From Rurimicrobium sp040387755 (GTDB lineage Bacteria; Bacteroidota; Bacteroidia; Chitinophagales; Chitinophagaceae), in contig JAZKDB010000002.1 in assembly GCA_040387755.1 (NCBI GenBank), forward strand, positions 1,488,001 to 1,552,000: 64,000 bases of DNA. Direction: 5' to 3'. Of this stretch, positions 16,527 to 25,870 are shown piece after piece (positions within the stretch are counted from its first letter, which is position 1; the number at the start of each line of letters is the position of its first letter). The translations under genes and the position numbers were made by a program. The notes beneath the pieces are model-generated. The model searched no databases and had not been told where the DNA came from. It was given only the letters and a program-made list of their open reading frames with translations.

Positions 16527-18401
16527 TTATCTTTTTGATTTGAAGTAACCACCTCTTTCAGAAGACCCACCGCCATCGCTTTTGCGTTTGAATTCGGGTT
16601 TCTCGCTGAAACGACGTCCGCCTTGCTCACGGTCGCTGTTGCTGCGTCCGCCACCGCTAAAGCCACGTCCTTCGCTGCTTCCACCACTACGGCCACCGCC
16701 ACTGCGACCACCATAAGAGGAAGAACCATTGTTGCCACCACGGTATCCGCCACCGCCTGCAGGGCGACCACCGCCACCACCACGGCTTTGTTCAGCATCT
16801 TCTACACGCACTTTACGTGTTTTGAATTTTTTGCTGGATAATGATGTTTGTATAAAGTCAGCAGCATCTGCACGTACGTTGAAGAAACTACTCATGTCGC
16901 GCACTGTCACGCGTTCAATCATGTTCTTTTCTACGTCTGTACTTTCGTGGATAAAGTCTATTAAGCGCTCTGTATTTAAACCATCTTTTTCACCAAGATT
17001 GATGAACAGACGTTTCCAACCTGCACCTGCCGAAGCCGGGCCGCGCTCACCACGAGGGCCTGCTGCTGCACCAAATCCTGCATTAAGATCATTGCTTTCA
17101 CTATAATTCTCCATAGTGTCTTTCAATTGCAACCAAATCAGGCGACGAATCAATTCATCTTTTCCAATCTCGTCAAAACGTTCGTGGATAATGGTTTGAT
17201 AAGTTTCTGCAAAATCTGCTTTAGGTTCTACTGTGGCAATCTGATCTAAGAAGAAGAACAATTTTTTACGCACCACATCACCCCCATCAGGGATATCAGT
17301 TTTATTGAAACGTTGTTTTACGATACGTTCGATGTTACGGATGTTCGATATTTCACGTGGCGTAACAATCGACATACAAATACCAGATTTACCAGCACGG
17401 GCTGTACGACCGCTTCTATGCGTATACACTTCAGGATCATCAGGCAATTCGTAATTGATGACGTGGGTGATATCATTTACGTCAATACCACGTGCTGCAA
17501 CGTCTGTTGCTACAATAGCCTGCAATTGCTTGCTCTTGAAGCGATCCATCACCTTGCTACGCATTTTCTGGTCCATATCACCATGCAGCGGACTAACATG
17601 ATAGCCTTGTTTCATCAGCTTTTCAGCGATTTCCTGACAATCATTTTTGGTACGTGTAAAGATGATACCATAAATACCCGGAGCAAAATCCAGCAAACGT
17701 TGCAAAGTTTCGAAACGGTTGTGGTGATTGGTTACATAGTATTGGTGATCGATATTTTCGTTGGTAGAGTTAGCTACTGTTACAGACAATTCCTGCCATT
17801 CTTTCATAAAGCGTTTGGCGATACCGCGCACTTCATTACTCATTGTCGCAGAGAACAACCATGTGTGTTCGCGTGCAGGAGTTGTTTTGAGAATAACGTC
17901 AATGTCTTCACGGAAACCCATGTTCAACATTTCGTCGGCTTCATCCAGCACAACAAATTTCACTTCGTCCAGGTTAAGTGCTTTACGCTCCAGCAAATCC
18001 ATCAAACGACCAGGCGTAGCTACAATTACTTGTGGCTTGGATTTGATTTCGCGGATTTGGCCCATAATAGGCACACCACCATACACCGCTACGGATTGGA
18101 ATCCGTCGATGTGTTGTCCGTATTTGGCAAATTCGTTTTGAATTTGCATACATAGTTCGCGCGTAGGGCTTAAAACTAATGCTTGTACATGCTTTACGCT
18201 TGTATCGATGTAGTGCAATAGTGGAAGTCCAAAAGCTGCTGTTTTACCGGTGCCCGTTTGAGCGAGGCCAATGATGTCAGAAGGTTGAGATAAAAGTATT
18301 GGAATTACTTTTTGTTGGATTGGAGTGGGTGTTTCGAAACCCATATCCTTTACTGCACGTGTCAGTTCTTCCCTCATTGGGAAGTCAGAGAATAAATTCA
18401 T
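16527..18401 (-). CDS. DEAD-box ATP-dependent RNA helicase (DeaD/CsdA type) with RGG tail
   Basis: Encodes 624 residues. The core carries the Q motif (FETPTPIQ), Walker A AQTGTGKT (47-54), PTREL (79-83), TPGR, DEAD (153-156), SAT, and HRSGRTARAG in the second RecA domain. A DbpA-like RNA-binding domain follows (about 455-530, WKRLFINLGEKDGL). The last 80 residues are Gly/Arg/Ser-rich with many RGG and GGG units, a flexible RNA-binding tail. These helicases unwind RNA in ribosome assembly and mRNA decay, and are often needed in the cold. The tail DNA is locally GC-rich and low in complexity. A TACCTTCG promoter element (18428-18435) lies 26 bases upstream of the ATG. Confidence 0.95.
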   Translation of the reverse strand: MNLFSDFPMREELTRAVKDMGFETPTPIQQKVIPILLSQPSDIIGLAQTGTGKTAAFGLPLLHYIDTSVKHVQALVLSPTRELCMQIQNEFAKYGQHIDGFQSVAVYGGVPIMGQIREIKSKPQVIVATPGRLMDLLERKALNLDEVKFVVLDEADEMLNMGFREDIDVILKTTPAREHTWLFSATMSNEVRGIAKRFMKEWQELSVTVANSTNENIDHQYYVTNHHNRFETLQRLLDFAPGIYGIIFTRTKNDCQEIAEKLMKQGYHVSPLHGDMDQKMRSKVMDRFKSKQLQAIVATDVAARGIDVNDITHVINYELPDDPEVYTHRSGRTARAGKSGICMSIVTPREISNIRNIERIVKQRFNKTDIPDGGDVVRKKLFFFLDQIATVEPKADFAETYQTIIHERFDEIGKDELIRRLIWLQLKDTMENYSESNDLNAGFGAAAGPRGERGPASAGAGWKRLFINLGEKDGLNTERLIDFIHESTDVEKNMIERVTVRDMSSFFNVRADAADFIQTSLSSKKFKTRKVRVEDAEQSRGGGGGRPAGGGGYRGGNNGSSSYGGRSGGGRSGGSSEGRGFSGGGRSNSDREQGGRRFSEKPEFKRKSDGGGSSERGGYFKSKR

Positions 18402-18427
18402 TATATTAAGAACTTGTAATTAAGCCG

Positions 18428-18435
18428 CGAAGGTA
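18428..18435 (-). promoter_or_regulatory. Promoter -7 element of the RNA helicase gene (TACCTTCG)
   Basis: One-base variant of TAnnTTTG, upstream of the helicase ATG. A TTTG lies 16 bases further upstream, somewhat close for a -33 box. Confidence 0.5.
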
Positions 18436-18520
18436 CGATTTAAAACCTTGCCAAACGTTAAATAATAGGAAATCTCATTCTGTATCTATTCAGCTCCAAT
18501 CCTCAATTGCTCAAACAGAA

Positions 18521-19117
18521 TTAATGTATAATAAATTTGTAGCCGATAGAGAATGCCAGAGGGGCAAGTTTGTTTTCCATATTTACGTAGGGAATTGAAC
18601 TTAAGTAATCCTGATAATCAAGTGCTTCTTTACTTCTCAAAGGAACAATTATTGCAAAAGACCATACACCTACTTTATTGGGCCTTACAGCCGTTTCCAA
18701 TCCGACACCTACAGAAGGCCCATAAAATGTCTTATTCAATTTGCTCAAACCTTTAATTTTAAAAACCGTGTTGTATCCATACATTCCAAGAACAAAAAGA
18801 CTTACATTAGGCTTTTTCTTATTAAAAAGAAGTCTTGCTTTTATCCCTGCATTGTACCCTACTCCTGTGAGTGCATAGCCAAGGCCACCAAATAAACCAA
18901 TATTTTTCTGCGGATATATGGTGAGGCATGCTCCAAATCCACCATAATCAAGTCCCATTCCTAAGCCTAAGCTTGACCTATCTGTTGGGTACGATTTGTG
19001 TTTTAAACTTGTCTTATTCTCAATTCCTGTATTTTCCTGAGCAATAGAAAACAGGGGAGACAAAAGATTAAATACTGAAAGAACTAATAATAATAGGTGT
19101 GTTTTGCTAAGTCGCAT
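18521..19117 (-). CDS. Secreted protein, probable outer-membrane barrel
   Basis: From the ATG at 19117 this is 198 residues: signal peptide (MRLSKTHLLLLVLSVFNLLS...FSIAQ) and then a mature part with barrel-like strands (LGLGMGLDYGGFGACLTIYP, IGLFGGLGYALTGVGYNAG, YGPSVGVGLETAV, APLAFSIGYKFIIH). The last strand ends in aromatic and aliphatic residues as usual for barrels. The open frame goes on to 19162, but that would cross a TACTTTTG promoter element at 19151-19158. It stands alone between two long spacers. Function unknown. Confidence 0.68.
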   Translation of the reverse strand: MRLSKTHLLLLVLSVFNLLSPLFSIAQENTGIENKTSLKHKSYPTDRSSLGLGMGLDYGGFGACLTIYPQKNIGLFGGLGYALTGVGYNAGIKARLLFNKKKPNVSLFVLGMYGYNTVFKIKGLSKLNKTFYGPSVGVGLETAVRPNKVGVWSFAIIVPLRSKEALDYQDYLSSIPYVNMENKLAPLAFSIGYKFIIH

Positions 19118-19150
19118 TCTTAAATTATTTTGATAGGAATTCACGAGCGG

Positions 19151-19158
19151 CAAAAGTA
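19151..19158 (-). promoter_or_regulatory. Promoter -7 element (TACTTTTG)
   Basis: Exact TAnnTTTG on the minus strand, 33 bases before the ATG at 19117. It supports that start over the longer frame. Confidence 0.5.
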
Positions 19159-19305
19159 ACAATTTATATCATATAACAGATATAGTTTTAATTTTTTTAC
19201 TAAAAATCAATTTTTTGCAAAATATTTATAATATATTATTACGTTTATATGAGTAATATTATCCATTGACATTTTTCGCAGAATTAAATACTCATCGAAA
19301 TTCTT

Positions 19306-19350
19306 AAAACAAAGAGAGGCCAACTTAAGTGTTGGCCTCTCTTTGTTTTA
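19306..19350. terminator. Intrinsic terminator of glnN
   Basis: Perfect 18-base stem (AAACAAAGAGAGGCCAAC and its complement) around a 6-base loop, just after the glutamine synthetase stop. Confidence 0.85.
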
Positions 19351-19366
19351 TTAAGTTATATCTAAA

Positions 19367-21565
19367 TTATCCTAAGTATAACATTTCGTGGTAGGTAGGC
19401 AATGGCCAATTACTGTTATCTACCAGCAATTCGAGTTTATCAGCTGCATAACGGATATTGTCAAACAATGATTTTATGTTGTTGCAATACATCGCTGCAC
19501 GTTTGTGCATGTCTGTTTCATTGTTGGCTACTTTGCGCGCTGCAATCATCGCTTCAACATTCTCACTCATAGCCTGCATATGTCCGCCAATAACATTCAC
19601 CATATTTAATTGTGCCTTATAACCGCTTGGTTCAACACCAATTTCTTTCAGATTTTTTACATTTTCAATCAAAAGGTTTTGGTATTTCACTGCTGCAGGC
19701 AGAATATGGTTTGTTGCGATATTACCCAAAATACGTGCTTCGATCTGTACTTTTTTTACATAATCTTCCAGCATAATTTCGTGACGGGCTTCAAGCTCTA
19801 CTTCGCTGTAAATACCATTTTCAATGAACAACTTTTTAGCTTGTGGTGTCACCAAAGCATCCAAAGCTTCAGGTGTTGTTTTAAAATTATTCAATCCACG
19901 CTTTTTAGCTTCAGCAGCCCATTCATCGCTATAGTTATCGCCTTCGAAACGGATTTTTTTAGACTCGGCAATATAATTGCGCAATACGTGCATCAATGCC
20001 ACTTCTTTCTTCTCTCCTTTCTCAATTAAGGCATCCACATCTTTTTTGAATTGCTTCAAAGTTTCTGCCATCATCGTGTTTAACACGGTCATAGGCGAAG
20101 CACAGTTGGCAGAAGAGCCTACTGCACGGAATTCAAATTTATTTCCGGTAAAAGCAAAAGGACTCGTACGGTTACGATCTGTATTGTCCATCAATACTTC
20201 AGGCAAATGTTTGTGAATATCCAATTTCAATAATTGTTCATCCTGCTCACTGAAAGTATCACCCACACGTGTTTCCACTTCATTCAATACTTCTGAAAGA
20301 TATTTACCTAAATAAACAGAGATGATTGCCGGAGGAGCTTCATTAGCACCTAAACGATGGTCGTTACTTGCAGAAGCAATAACGGCACGCAATAAATCTG
20401 CATTATCATGTACGGCTTTGATGGTGTTGACAAAGAATGTCAGGAACATCAGATTGGTACGTGGCGTTTTACCCGGAGCTAAAAGATTGACACCAGTATC
20501 GGTAGCAAGGCTCCAGTTGTTATGTTTACCACTACCATTTACTCCAGCAAAAGGTTTTTCATGCAGCAAAACACGAAGCTTATGACGCTTAGCTACTTTG
20601 GCCATAATGTCCATCAATAAAGTATTGTGGTCAACAGCGATGTTCACTTCTTCAAAAATGGGCGCACACTCAAATTGGCTTGGTGCCACTTCATTATGAC
20701 GGGTGCGCAAGGGGATACCCAGTTTGTAAGCTTCCTGCTCGTAATCCTGCATAAAAGCAAACACACGGTCAGGGATTGAACCAAAATAATGGTCTTCCAA
20801 TTGCTGTCCTTTGGCAGGTGCGTGACCCACCAAAGTGCGGCCACACATCATCAAATCTGGACGTGCATTGGCAATGGCTTCGTCCACAAGAAAATATTCC
20901 TGCTCCCAACCAAGGGTAACATTCACCTTCTGAACATTTTTATCAAAATAATGACAAACGTCAACGGCTGCTTTGTCTAATGCGGCAACAGATTTTATCA
21001 GTGGAGCTTTATAATCCAGAGATTCGCCATTATAGGCTATAAATATAGTTGGGATACAAAGGGTTTTTCCATATCCGGATTCCATAATAAATGCAGGAGA
21101 AGAAGGATCCCAGGCGGTATAACCACGAGCCTCGAAAGTAGCACGGATACCACCATTCGGGAAACTGGATGCATCAGGCTCCTGTTGTATTAATGTATCA
21201 CCATCAAACAATTCGATGGCTGTTCCATCGCTTTTAATGGTAAAAAAGGAATCATGTTTTTCGGCTGTAGTGCCGGTCAATGGCTGGAACCAGTGTGTGT
21301 AATGGGTAACACCACGGTCTTCGGCCCAGGCTTTCATACCGCTCGCTACCTGATCGGCCACACGACGCTCTACACGAGTACCATTTTTGCGCGAATTCAT
21401 CAGGCTTTTGTAAGCCTCATCGCTCAGGTATTCGCGCATAATGCGCTCTGTAAATACGTTGCTGTTAAAAATGGCGGTAATTCTTTTGCCATTATAGTGA
21501 CTGATTTTCTTTTCATCATCACCTCTGAGCACTTGCTCTAAAGCTGCCTGGCGTAAATGCGACAT
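19367..21565 (-). CDS. glnN: Glutamine synthetase, type III
   Basis: Encodes 732 residues, the size of type III enzymes (types I and II are 350-470). Visible marks are the N-terminal FNSNVFTERIMREYL block, the catalytic-domain segments WFQPLTGTTAEKHDSFF and NVTLGWEQEYFLVD, RTRHNEVAPSQFECAPIFEE, the ATP-site segment NGSGKHNNWSL, and DRNRTSPFAFTGNKFEFRAVGS. It makes glutamine from glutamate, ammonia and ATP in the cytoplasm. It is a single gene with its own promoter (TTTG, 19 bases, TAGTTTTG) and terminator, and no adjacent regulator such as GlnK. Confidence 0.96.
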   Translation of the reverse strand: MSHLRQAALEQVLRGDDEKKISHYNGKRITAIFNSNVFTERIMREYLSDEAYKSLMNSRKNGTRVERRVADQVASGMKAWAEDRGVTHYTHWFQPLTGTTAEKHDSFFTIKSDGTAIELFDGDTLIQQEPDASSFPNGGIRATFEARGYTAWDPSSPAFIMESGYGKTLCIPTIFIAYNGESLDYKAPLIKSVAALDKAAVDVCHYFDKNVQKVNVTLGWEQEYFLVDEAIANARPDLMMCGRTLVGHAPAKGQQLEDHYFGSIPDRVFAFMQDYEQEAYKLGIPLRTRHNEVAPSQFECAPIFEEVNIAVDHNTLLMDIMAKVAKRHKLRVLLHEKPFAGVNGSGKHNNWSLATDTGVNLLAPGKTPRTNLMFLTFFVNTIKAVHDNADLLRAVIASASNDHRLGANEAPPAIISVYLGKYLSEVLNEVETRVGDTFSEQDEQLLKLDIHKHLPEVLMDNTDRNRTSPFAFTGNKFEFRAVGSSANCASPMTVLNTMMAETLKQFKKDVDALIEKGEKKEVALMHVLRNYIAESKKIRFEGDNYSDEWAAEAKKRGLNNFKTTPEALDALVTPQAKKLFIENGIYSEVELEARHEIMLEDYVKKVQIEARILGNIATNHILPAAVKYQNLLIENVKNLKEIGVEPSGYKAQLNMVNVIGGHMQAMSENVEAMIAARKVANNETDMHKRAAMYCNNIKSLFDNIRYAADKLELLVDNSNWPLPTYHEMLYLG

Positions 21566-21580
21566 AGATATAATTTTTTA

Positions 21581-21611
21581 CAAAACTAAAATATTTTTCG
21601 CTTCAGCCAAA
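21581..21611 (-). promoter_or_regulatory. Promoter of glnN
   Basis: On the minus strand, TTTG (21608-21611), 19 bases, TAGTTTTG (21581-21588): both elements match the Bacteroidota consensus. The ATG is at 21565, so the leader is short. Confidence 0.65.
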
Positions 21612-21661
21612 AAAAATGATGATTTTCTTTTAAAAATTAAATATATTTTGAATTATAATTT

Positions 21662-22279
21662 TTACTTAGCCGTAAAAGCCAAAGCAAAATCATTAAAAAT
21701 AAAGCCTTTTATGTTTAAATCCTCCGTGGGATTAATTAATTGCAATTTTATTGCAATATCAAAAAAATCCTCCTTCTGTTCCCATTTAAAAATGGGTAAA
21801 TGCTCTATAAATTCAACACCCCTCAATCCCTGATACTTATAAGCTGCTTCTTTAATGCTCCAGGCGAGGGTTATTTTTCTGGATTCATTCTGACAATGCA
21901 ATTGTTCCTGTTCAGAAAGAAATTTATGCTGAAGCGCTAAAATACTCTTATGCCAGCATTGAATATCAATGCCGACCGCAGAATGCGTGCTGATGATACA
22001 GGCGACATATGGAAAAGAATGAGATATAGAAAAATGAAATTCCCGATCCGGCAACTGAGGTTTATCGTGTTCGTCGCGCAAAATAGCATGCAAAGGAAAA
22101 TCCTTGTTCAGGTATTGAAGCAGAAAACGACCAGCTAAAAATTCAATTCTTCTTTTTGAATGGGCAATATGAGATGCTGAAACGGGTACTTGCTCAGCAA
22201 AAAATACCTCCGGCTCGCTGATATGCCAAATAGCAGCAAGACTATGCAAATTTGGATTCCATTCTTTATACAAAGGCAT
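21662..22279 (-). CDS. 4'-phosphopantetheinyl transferase (Sfp type)
   Basis: Encodes 205 residues. The family motifs are present: FHFSISHSFPYV (81-92), VGIDIQ (102-107) with the magnesium-binding Asp, and WSIKEAAYK (140-148). The length fits the Sfp/EntD group. It transfers phosphopantetheine from CoA to a Ser of acyl or peptidyl carrier proteins. No carrier protein or biosynthetic cluster lies beside it in the window, so it may serve fatty-acid synthesis or a distant cluster. It is divergent from yidC. Confidence 0.88.
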   Translation of the reverse strand: MPLYKEWNPNLHSLAAIWHISEPEVFFAEQVPVSASHIAHSKRRIEFLAGRFLLQYLNKDFPLHAILRDEHDKPQLPDREFHFSISHSFPYVACIISTHSAVGIDIQCWHKSILALQHKFLSEQEQLHCQNESRKITLAWSIKEAAYKYQGLRGVEFIEHLPIFKWEQKEDFFDIAIKLQLINPTEDLNIKGFIFNDFALAFTAK

Positions 22280-22405
22280 GAGGCGAAATTAAGCGAATTC
22301 TTTAAATGCTGTTGGTTAAAACCTGTCCCCTAATGACAATTTGTGTTTCATCGATAAGTCACCGACAAAAAAAGTAACAAAATACGAAGTCCGCTATACA
22401 ATCCT

Positions 22406-22413
22406 TACCTTCG
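22406..22413 (+). promoter_or_regulatory. Promoter -7 element of yidC (TACCTTCG)
   Basis: One-base variant of TAnnTTTG, 26 bases before the yidC ATG. No -33 box is clear. Confidence 0.5.
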
Positions 22414-22439
22414 CGGCTCAATTGATATTAATATAGACA

Positions 22440-24266
22440 ATGGATAAAAATTCAGCGATTGGCTTTGGCCTCCTCGTGGCAATCTTGATAGGTTACTTTA
22501 CCTACAGTAATTACGAACAAAACAAATATCACGCGCAAAAAACGGCAGATTCAATCGCTTATGCCAAAACGCATCCTAAACCTTTGGTAGATACCGCAAA
22601 ACTTGCCGTTGTAAATTCTACAGCAGATTCGGCCACCAAGGCAATTAATGATTCTGTACGCAAACTTTTACCAGCTGCCTTTAATGGTACTGCTCAGGAA
22701 GTTGTGTTGGAAAACAGCAAATTAGCAATCACAATCAATACCAAAGGTGCTTTCGCCAGTGCAGCACAGCTTAAAGACTTCAAAACATATTATCAAACAC
22801 CACTTTATCTGTTTAAAGGGGCTGCTAATAGTATGAGCATGATTTTACCGGCCAGCAATGGAGCTTTAGCTACTGCTGATTTATACTTTGCTCCAACTCA
22901 AAAAACAGAAGCTAACGGAGACCACTCTGTAGAATTGGTGGCAGATATGGGAGAAGGTAAAAAAGTGGTGGTTACATATTCATTACCTGCCGATGGTTAT
23001 ATGATGCAATATAACGTTCGCTTGTCTGGAATGCCGGCTACTACAATACCTCTTACTTGGGATATGAAAGGCATGAGTACAGAGAAAGATGTGCACAATG
23101 AGCGTCTGGCTACCCAGATTTACTATCGCTATAAAGACAATGATGACGATTATTTCACCGTAAATGAAGAAAAAAACGAAGACCTTGAAAAATCTGTTTC
23201 ATGGTTGGGTTATCGTCAGTTATATTTCAGTACTGCGCTTATTGCTGAAGATGCATTTAGTAAAGTAAAAATCAAATCAAATACTAAACTGGCCGAAAAA
23301 GATATCGTTTCCAAAAGCACCTTTACTTTTGATTTGCCGGTAAAAGCCGGAGCAGAACAAGAATACAATTTTAAATGGTATATCGGACCAAACGATTATC
23401 AGACATTGAAAAGCTTTAATGCCGGACTGGAAGACATGGTACCTTATGGTTATGGTATTTTCACTTTTGTAAAATATATCAACAAGTGGATTTTATTGCC
23501 CTTGTTTACATTCCTGTCCAGCGCAGTAGGCAATCTGGCATTGGTGTTGGTGTTGATGACCATCATAATTCGTCTTGCGCTTTCGTTCTTCACATACAAA
23601 TCTTATTTGTCCTCAGCGAAAATGCGTGTACTAAAACCTGAGCTTGATGAGCTTCGTGAACAATGCGGTGATGACAAGCAAAAATTCAGCATGGAGCAGA
23701 TGAAACTATACAAAACAGCCGGTGTTAATCCATTGGGTGGATGTTTGCCGATGTTATTCCAGTTACCTATTTTACTTTCCCTTTATTATTTTATTCCTAC
23801 TGCATTACCCTTACGTCAGGCTTCATTCCTGTGGTCAAAAGACCTTTCCACTTATGATAGTATTGCAAGCTGGAGTACAGAAATCTGGGGTCTGTCATCT
23901 ATCTACGGTAATCATGTCAGCCTATTTACTTTACTGATGACTGCATCAAGTTTATTCCTTGCTGTTTACAATCGTAATAACACTCCTCAGGATCCTAATA
24001 ATCCGATGATGAAATGGATGCCTTTTATCTTTCCTATCTTCTTAATGGGATTCTTTAATAAAATGGCCGCAGCACTTACTTTCTATTATTTTGTGAGCAA
24101 CATGCTCAGTATCCTGCAGCAGTTTATTATTCAGAAGTTCTTTATTGATGAGAAAAAAGTTCATGCTGAAATTCAGGCCAACAAGAGCAAACCAGTTGCA
24201 ACATCTAAATGGGCTGAAAAAATCGCAGAGATCCAAAAACAACAAGCCAACAAAGGCAAAAAATAA
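22440..24266 (+). CDS. yidC: Membrane protein insertase YidC
   Basis: Encodes 608 residues. An N-terminal membrane anchor (AIGFGLLVAILIGYFTY) is followed by a large periplasmic beta domain (about 60-330) and the conserved insertase region with about five membrane segments (YINKWILLPLFTFLSSAVGN, LMTIIIRLALSFFTYKSYLS, GGCLPMLFQLPILLSLYYFI). A basic tail rich in Lys and Gln ends the protein and may contact ribosomes. YidC inserts proteins into the inner membrane alone or with SecYEG. Here it stands alone, without rnpA or rpmH beside it, with its own promoter element and a terminator downstream. Confidence 0.97.
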   Translation: MDKNSAIGFGLLVAILIGYFTYSNYEQNKYHAQKTADSIAYAKTHPKPLVDTAKLAVVNSTADSATKAINDSVRKLLPAAFNGTAQEVVLENSKLAITINTKGAFASAAQLKDFKTYYQTPLYLFKGAANSMSMILPASNGALATADLYFAPTQKTEANGDHSVELVADMGEGKKVVVTYSLPADGYMMQYNVRLSGMPATTIPLTWDMKGMSTEKDVHNERLATQIYYRYKDNDDDYFTVNEEKNEDLEKSVSWLGYRQLYFSTALIAEDAFSKVKIKSNTKLAEKDIVSKSTFTFDLPVKAGAEQEYNFKWYIGPNDYQTLKSFNAGLEDMVPYGYGIFTFVKYINKWILLPLFTFLSSAVGNLALVLVLMTIIIRLALSFFTYKSYLSSAKMRVLKPELDELREQCGDDKQKFSMEQMKLYKTAGVNPLGGCLPMLFQLPILLSLYYFIPTALPLRQASFLWSKDLSTYDSIASWSTEIWGLSSIYGNHVSLFTLLMTASSLFLAVYNRNNTPQDPNNPMMKWMPFIFPIFLMGFFNKMAAALTFYYFVSNMLSILQQFIIQKFFIDEKKVHAEIQANKSKPVATSKWAEKIAEIQKQQANKGKK

Positions 24267-24291
24267 TCTTTTATAATTGTACTCATAAACG

Positions 24292-24327
24292 AAATCGGCG
24301 ACCATTCTCATGGTCGCTGATTTTATT
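24292..24327. terminator. Intrinsic terminator of yidC
   Basis: Stem AAATCGGCGACCAT / ATGGTCGCTGATTT (one mismatch) with a 4-base loop, followed by TTTATTTTA. Confidence 0.8.
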
Positions 24328-24356
24328 TTATATCTGTTATCTGTTCTTCTCCTGAT

Positions 24357-24842
24357 TTAGAATTTAGGATTATTAGGACAGAGGTATTGGATTTTCTTGT
24401 TTGGTGGGATGCGTAATAAATAAACAATTGAGGCTTCTATACCACCCTGACCGTTTGTTGCTGCACTCAGTGCTGAGGTATTGTAATCGTAGGTAAAGCC
24501 AAAACGGATATCCCAATACTCTACCGCTACATAAGGTATCAGTGCATCTTGCGTACGGTACAACAAACCTCCGTAAAATATCGGTGTCTTCTCATATTCG
24601 CGGTAACTGCGACCTATCGTCGCTATCATACCAAAAACACCTTCTGAGGCATTTTCCTGTGTCGTATACAGACCCAGTAAACTCAAACTCAGCATATCAC
24701 TCACTTTCGCTTCGTAGGCTCCGTTAAAACTCAAACGTAGGGGTACCGTCAGGTTCACATTATCCATAAAGGTCACCTTAGGGGCTGCCAACGCTGAAGA
24801 TGTAGGTGGCAGCTTATTTCTTAGATTTCTCGTTCTTTTCTT
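24357..24842 (-). pseudogene. Truncated PorP/SprF-like gene (C-terminal half)
   Basis: The last ~145 codons resemble the C-terminal half of PorP/SprF-type proteins: a barrel with FYGGLLYRTQDALIPYVAVE, IRFGFTYDYNTSAL, GGIEASIVYLLRI and a final CPNNPKF. Full members in this window have 343-344 residues and end in CPRF or YPCSRF. Here there is no signal peptide and no N-terminal half. The frame opens at 24842 with no ATG, only a TTG at 24791. PorP-like genes normally follow a T9SS type B protein gene; such a gene lies 1.4 kb upstream on the same strand, so this looks like the broken partner. Confidence 0.7.
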
Positions 24843-24939
24843 TTACCGCGTTGTTTGCTTTGGTTGCAAGCAGTTCTAATGTGCCATTAAGCGACACTTT
24901 TTGCATTTTTTCTGCGTGCTGATTGGGAATGATATTTTT
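24814..24939 (-). other. Short coding-like remnant
   Basis: A 41-codon open stretch (with ATG at 24906) reading NQHAEKMQKVSLNGTLELL and ending in a Lys/Glu-rich tail. It reads like real protein, probably the end of a lost gene, and its end overlaps the start of the PorP-like fragment in another frame. It could also be chance. Confidence 0.3.
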
Positions 24940-25004
24940 TTATTTTTATACCAATGTAAAGACAAGCAATGTTGAGCAATAAAGCATTGTGTTGCCTTTA
25001 CAAT

Positions 25005-25024
25005 GCTGCACCTATTGATATTTA
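25005..25024 (+). repeat. Imperfect direct repeat, left copy
   Basis: GCTGCACCTAT followed by TGATATTTA. The right copy at 26182-26201 shares the first 11 bases exactly and most of the rest. Together they flank the 1.16 kb accessory interval. Confidence 0.35.
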
Positions 25025-25248
25025 GCCCATTTGTTGTTATTAGTATCCGACTTTGTGCCGCGAACGCAGGGGGATTTTAATTAGTGCCAGGCGATTGTTT
25101 TTAAGCATAAATATAAATACCCCTAAATAGTTGAAATAATTTTTTCATTAAAAACATGCCCCAAAATTTTACATTTAAATATTAGAGGCATGAACCAAAC
25201 TCAAACAACTTTTAAACAGCGAAAAAATAGAGTATCTATAGGGGCTTT

Positions 25249-25626
25249 ATGAAAGCAAAATACTTGCAGAAGAAGATACTATTTCTCAATCTCAAAAAGA
25301 GATTGAAGACTAGAAAGGTAGACTACATGAATTGTTGTGGGGGCGACATCCCAAGCCCTAATCAATTATCTATTTTTGACATTTATGATACATGGGATAG
25401 CGTTTATATTAAGTTCATGTACTTCATTAAGAAAACGCAGCACTCTTTAACGACAAGAGATTTGGCAAAATTGATAGATAATGAGGATATTACATTCCTT
25501 GATACTAAAGGGATGTCAGAATTAGTCAGTAAAATTTCTGCCACACTAGAACAAAAAATCAGGAAACGACTAGTAATGTCAAAATATAAGGAAGGTGGCA
25601 TTTTTTGTTACGGGCCTTCAAGCTGA
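25249..25626 (+). CDS. Hypothetical protein (may be part of a frameshifted gene)
   Basis: Encodes 125 residues. The first 35 are strongly Lys-rich and may be out of frame with the ancestral gene; from about residue 45 (LSIFDIYDTWDSVYIKF) it reads like a folded protein with a possible helix-turn-helix (SLTTRDLAKLIDN) and a wing-like end (KYKEGGIFCYG). Its ATG overlaps the TGA of a 20-codon reading frame starting at 25190 (ATGA). The next frame begins 1 base after its stop. No family recognised; could be a DNA-binding protein, which is only an inference. Confidence 0.35.
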   Translation: MKAKYLQKKILFLNLKKRLKTRKVDYMNCCGGDIPSPNQLSIFDIYDTWDSVYIKFMYFIKKTQHSLTTRDLAKLIDNEDITFLDTKGMSELVSKISATLEQKIRKRLVMSKYKEGGIFCYGPSS

Positions 25627-25627
25627 C

Positions 25628-25870
25628 ATGACAATAACCGCGTTATCATTGAACAATATGAATAAGAAGATAATGGGATTTTTAGAAGATTTTTATGTTG
25701 AAAACAGCAAAGCGGTTTTGGTGTCCTCCCACCTTAAAACAGATAAAAGTAGCCCTAGAGGCTACTTTTATCTGCGCAACTTGTGCAATCAAGGTTTAAC
25801 TCCAACTCAATTACTAAGCCCTAAACAAACTTTGGTAATTATTAATCACGCCATAATAGCTAAAAGATAA
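25628..25870 (+). CDS. Hypothetical protein (may be part of a frameshifted gene)
   Basis: Encodes 80 residues from the ATG at 25628, directly after the preceding frame; a GTG at 25595 is also possible. It contains LSLNNMNKKIMGFLEDFYVE and ends in INHAIIAKR. A perfect 15-base inverted repeat (25740-25774) lies inside it, which is odd for a coding gene. Removing one A near 25862 would extend it by 40 codons to 25985. No family recognised. Confidence 0.25.
   Translation: MTITALSLNNMNKKIMGFLEDFYVENSKAVLVSSHLKTDKSSPRGYFYLRNLCNQGLTPTQLLSPKQTLVIINHAIIAKR
25740..25774. terminator. Perfect hairpin, terminator-like
   Basis: CAGATAAAAGTAGCC, 5-base loop, GGCTACTTTTATCTG. The AAAAGTAGCC/GGCTACTTTT core looks like the bidirectional terminators elsewhere in the window, yet it lies inside a reading frame. 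Confidence 0.5.

Noticed and set aside
16527..16798. Ala/Val-rich 91-codon frame on the minus strand
   Set aside because: It is the Gly/Arg-rich helicase tail read in another frame; the repeated GGN codons create the long open frame.
17313..18155. 280-codon open frame on the + strand opposite the RNA helicase gene
   Set aside because: It lies antisense to the conserved helicase core and reads as low-quality His/Cys/Phe-rich protein with no motif.
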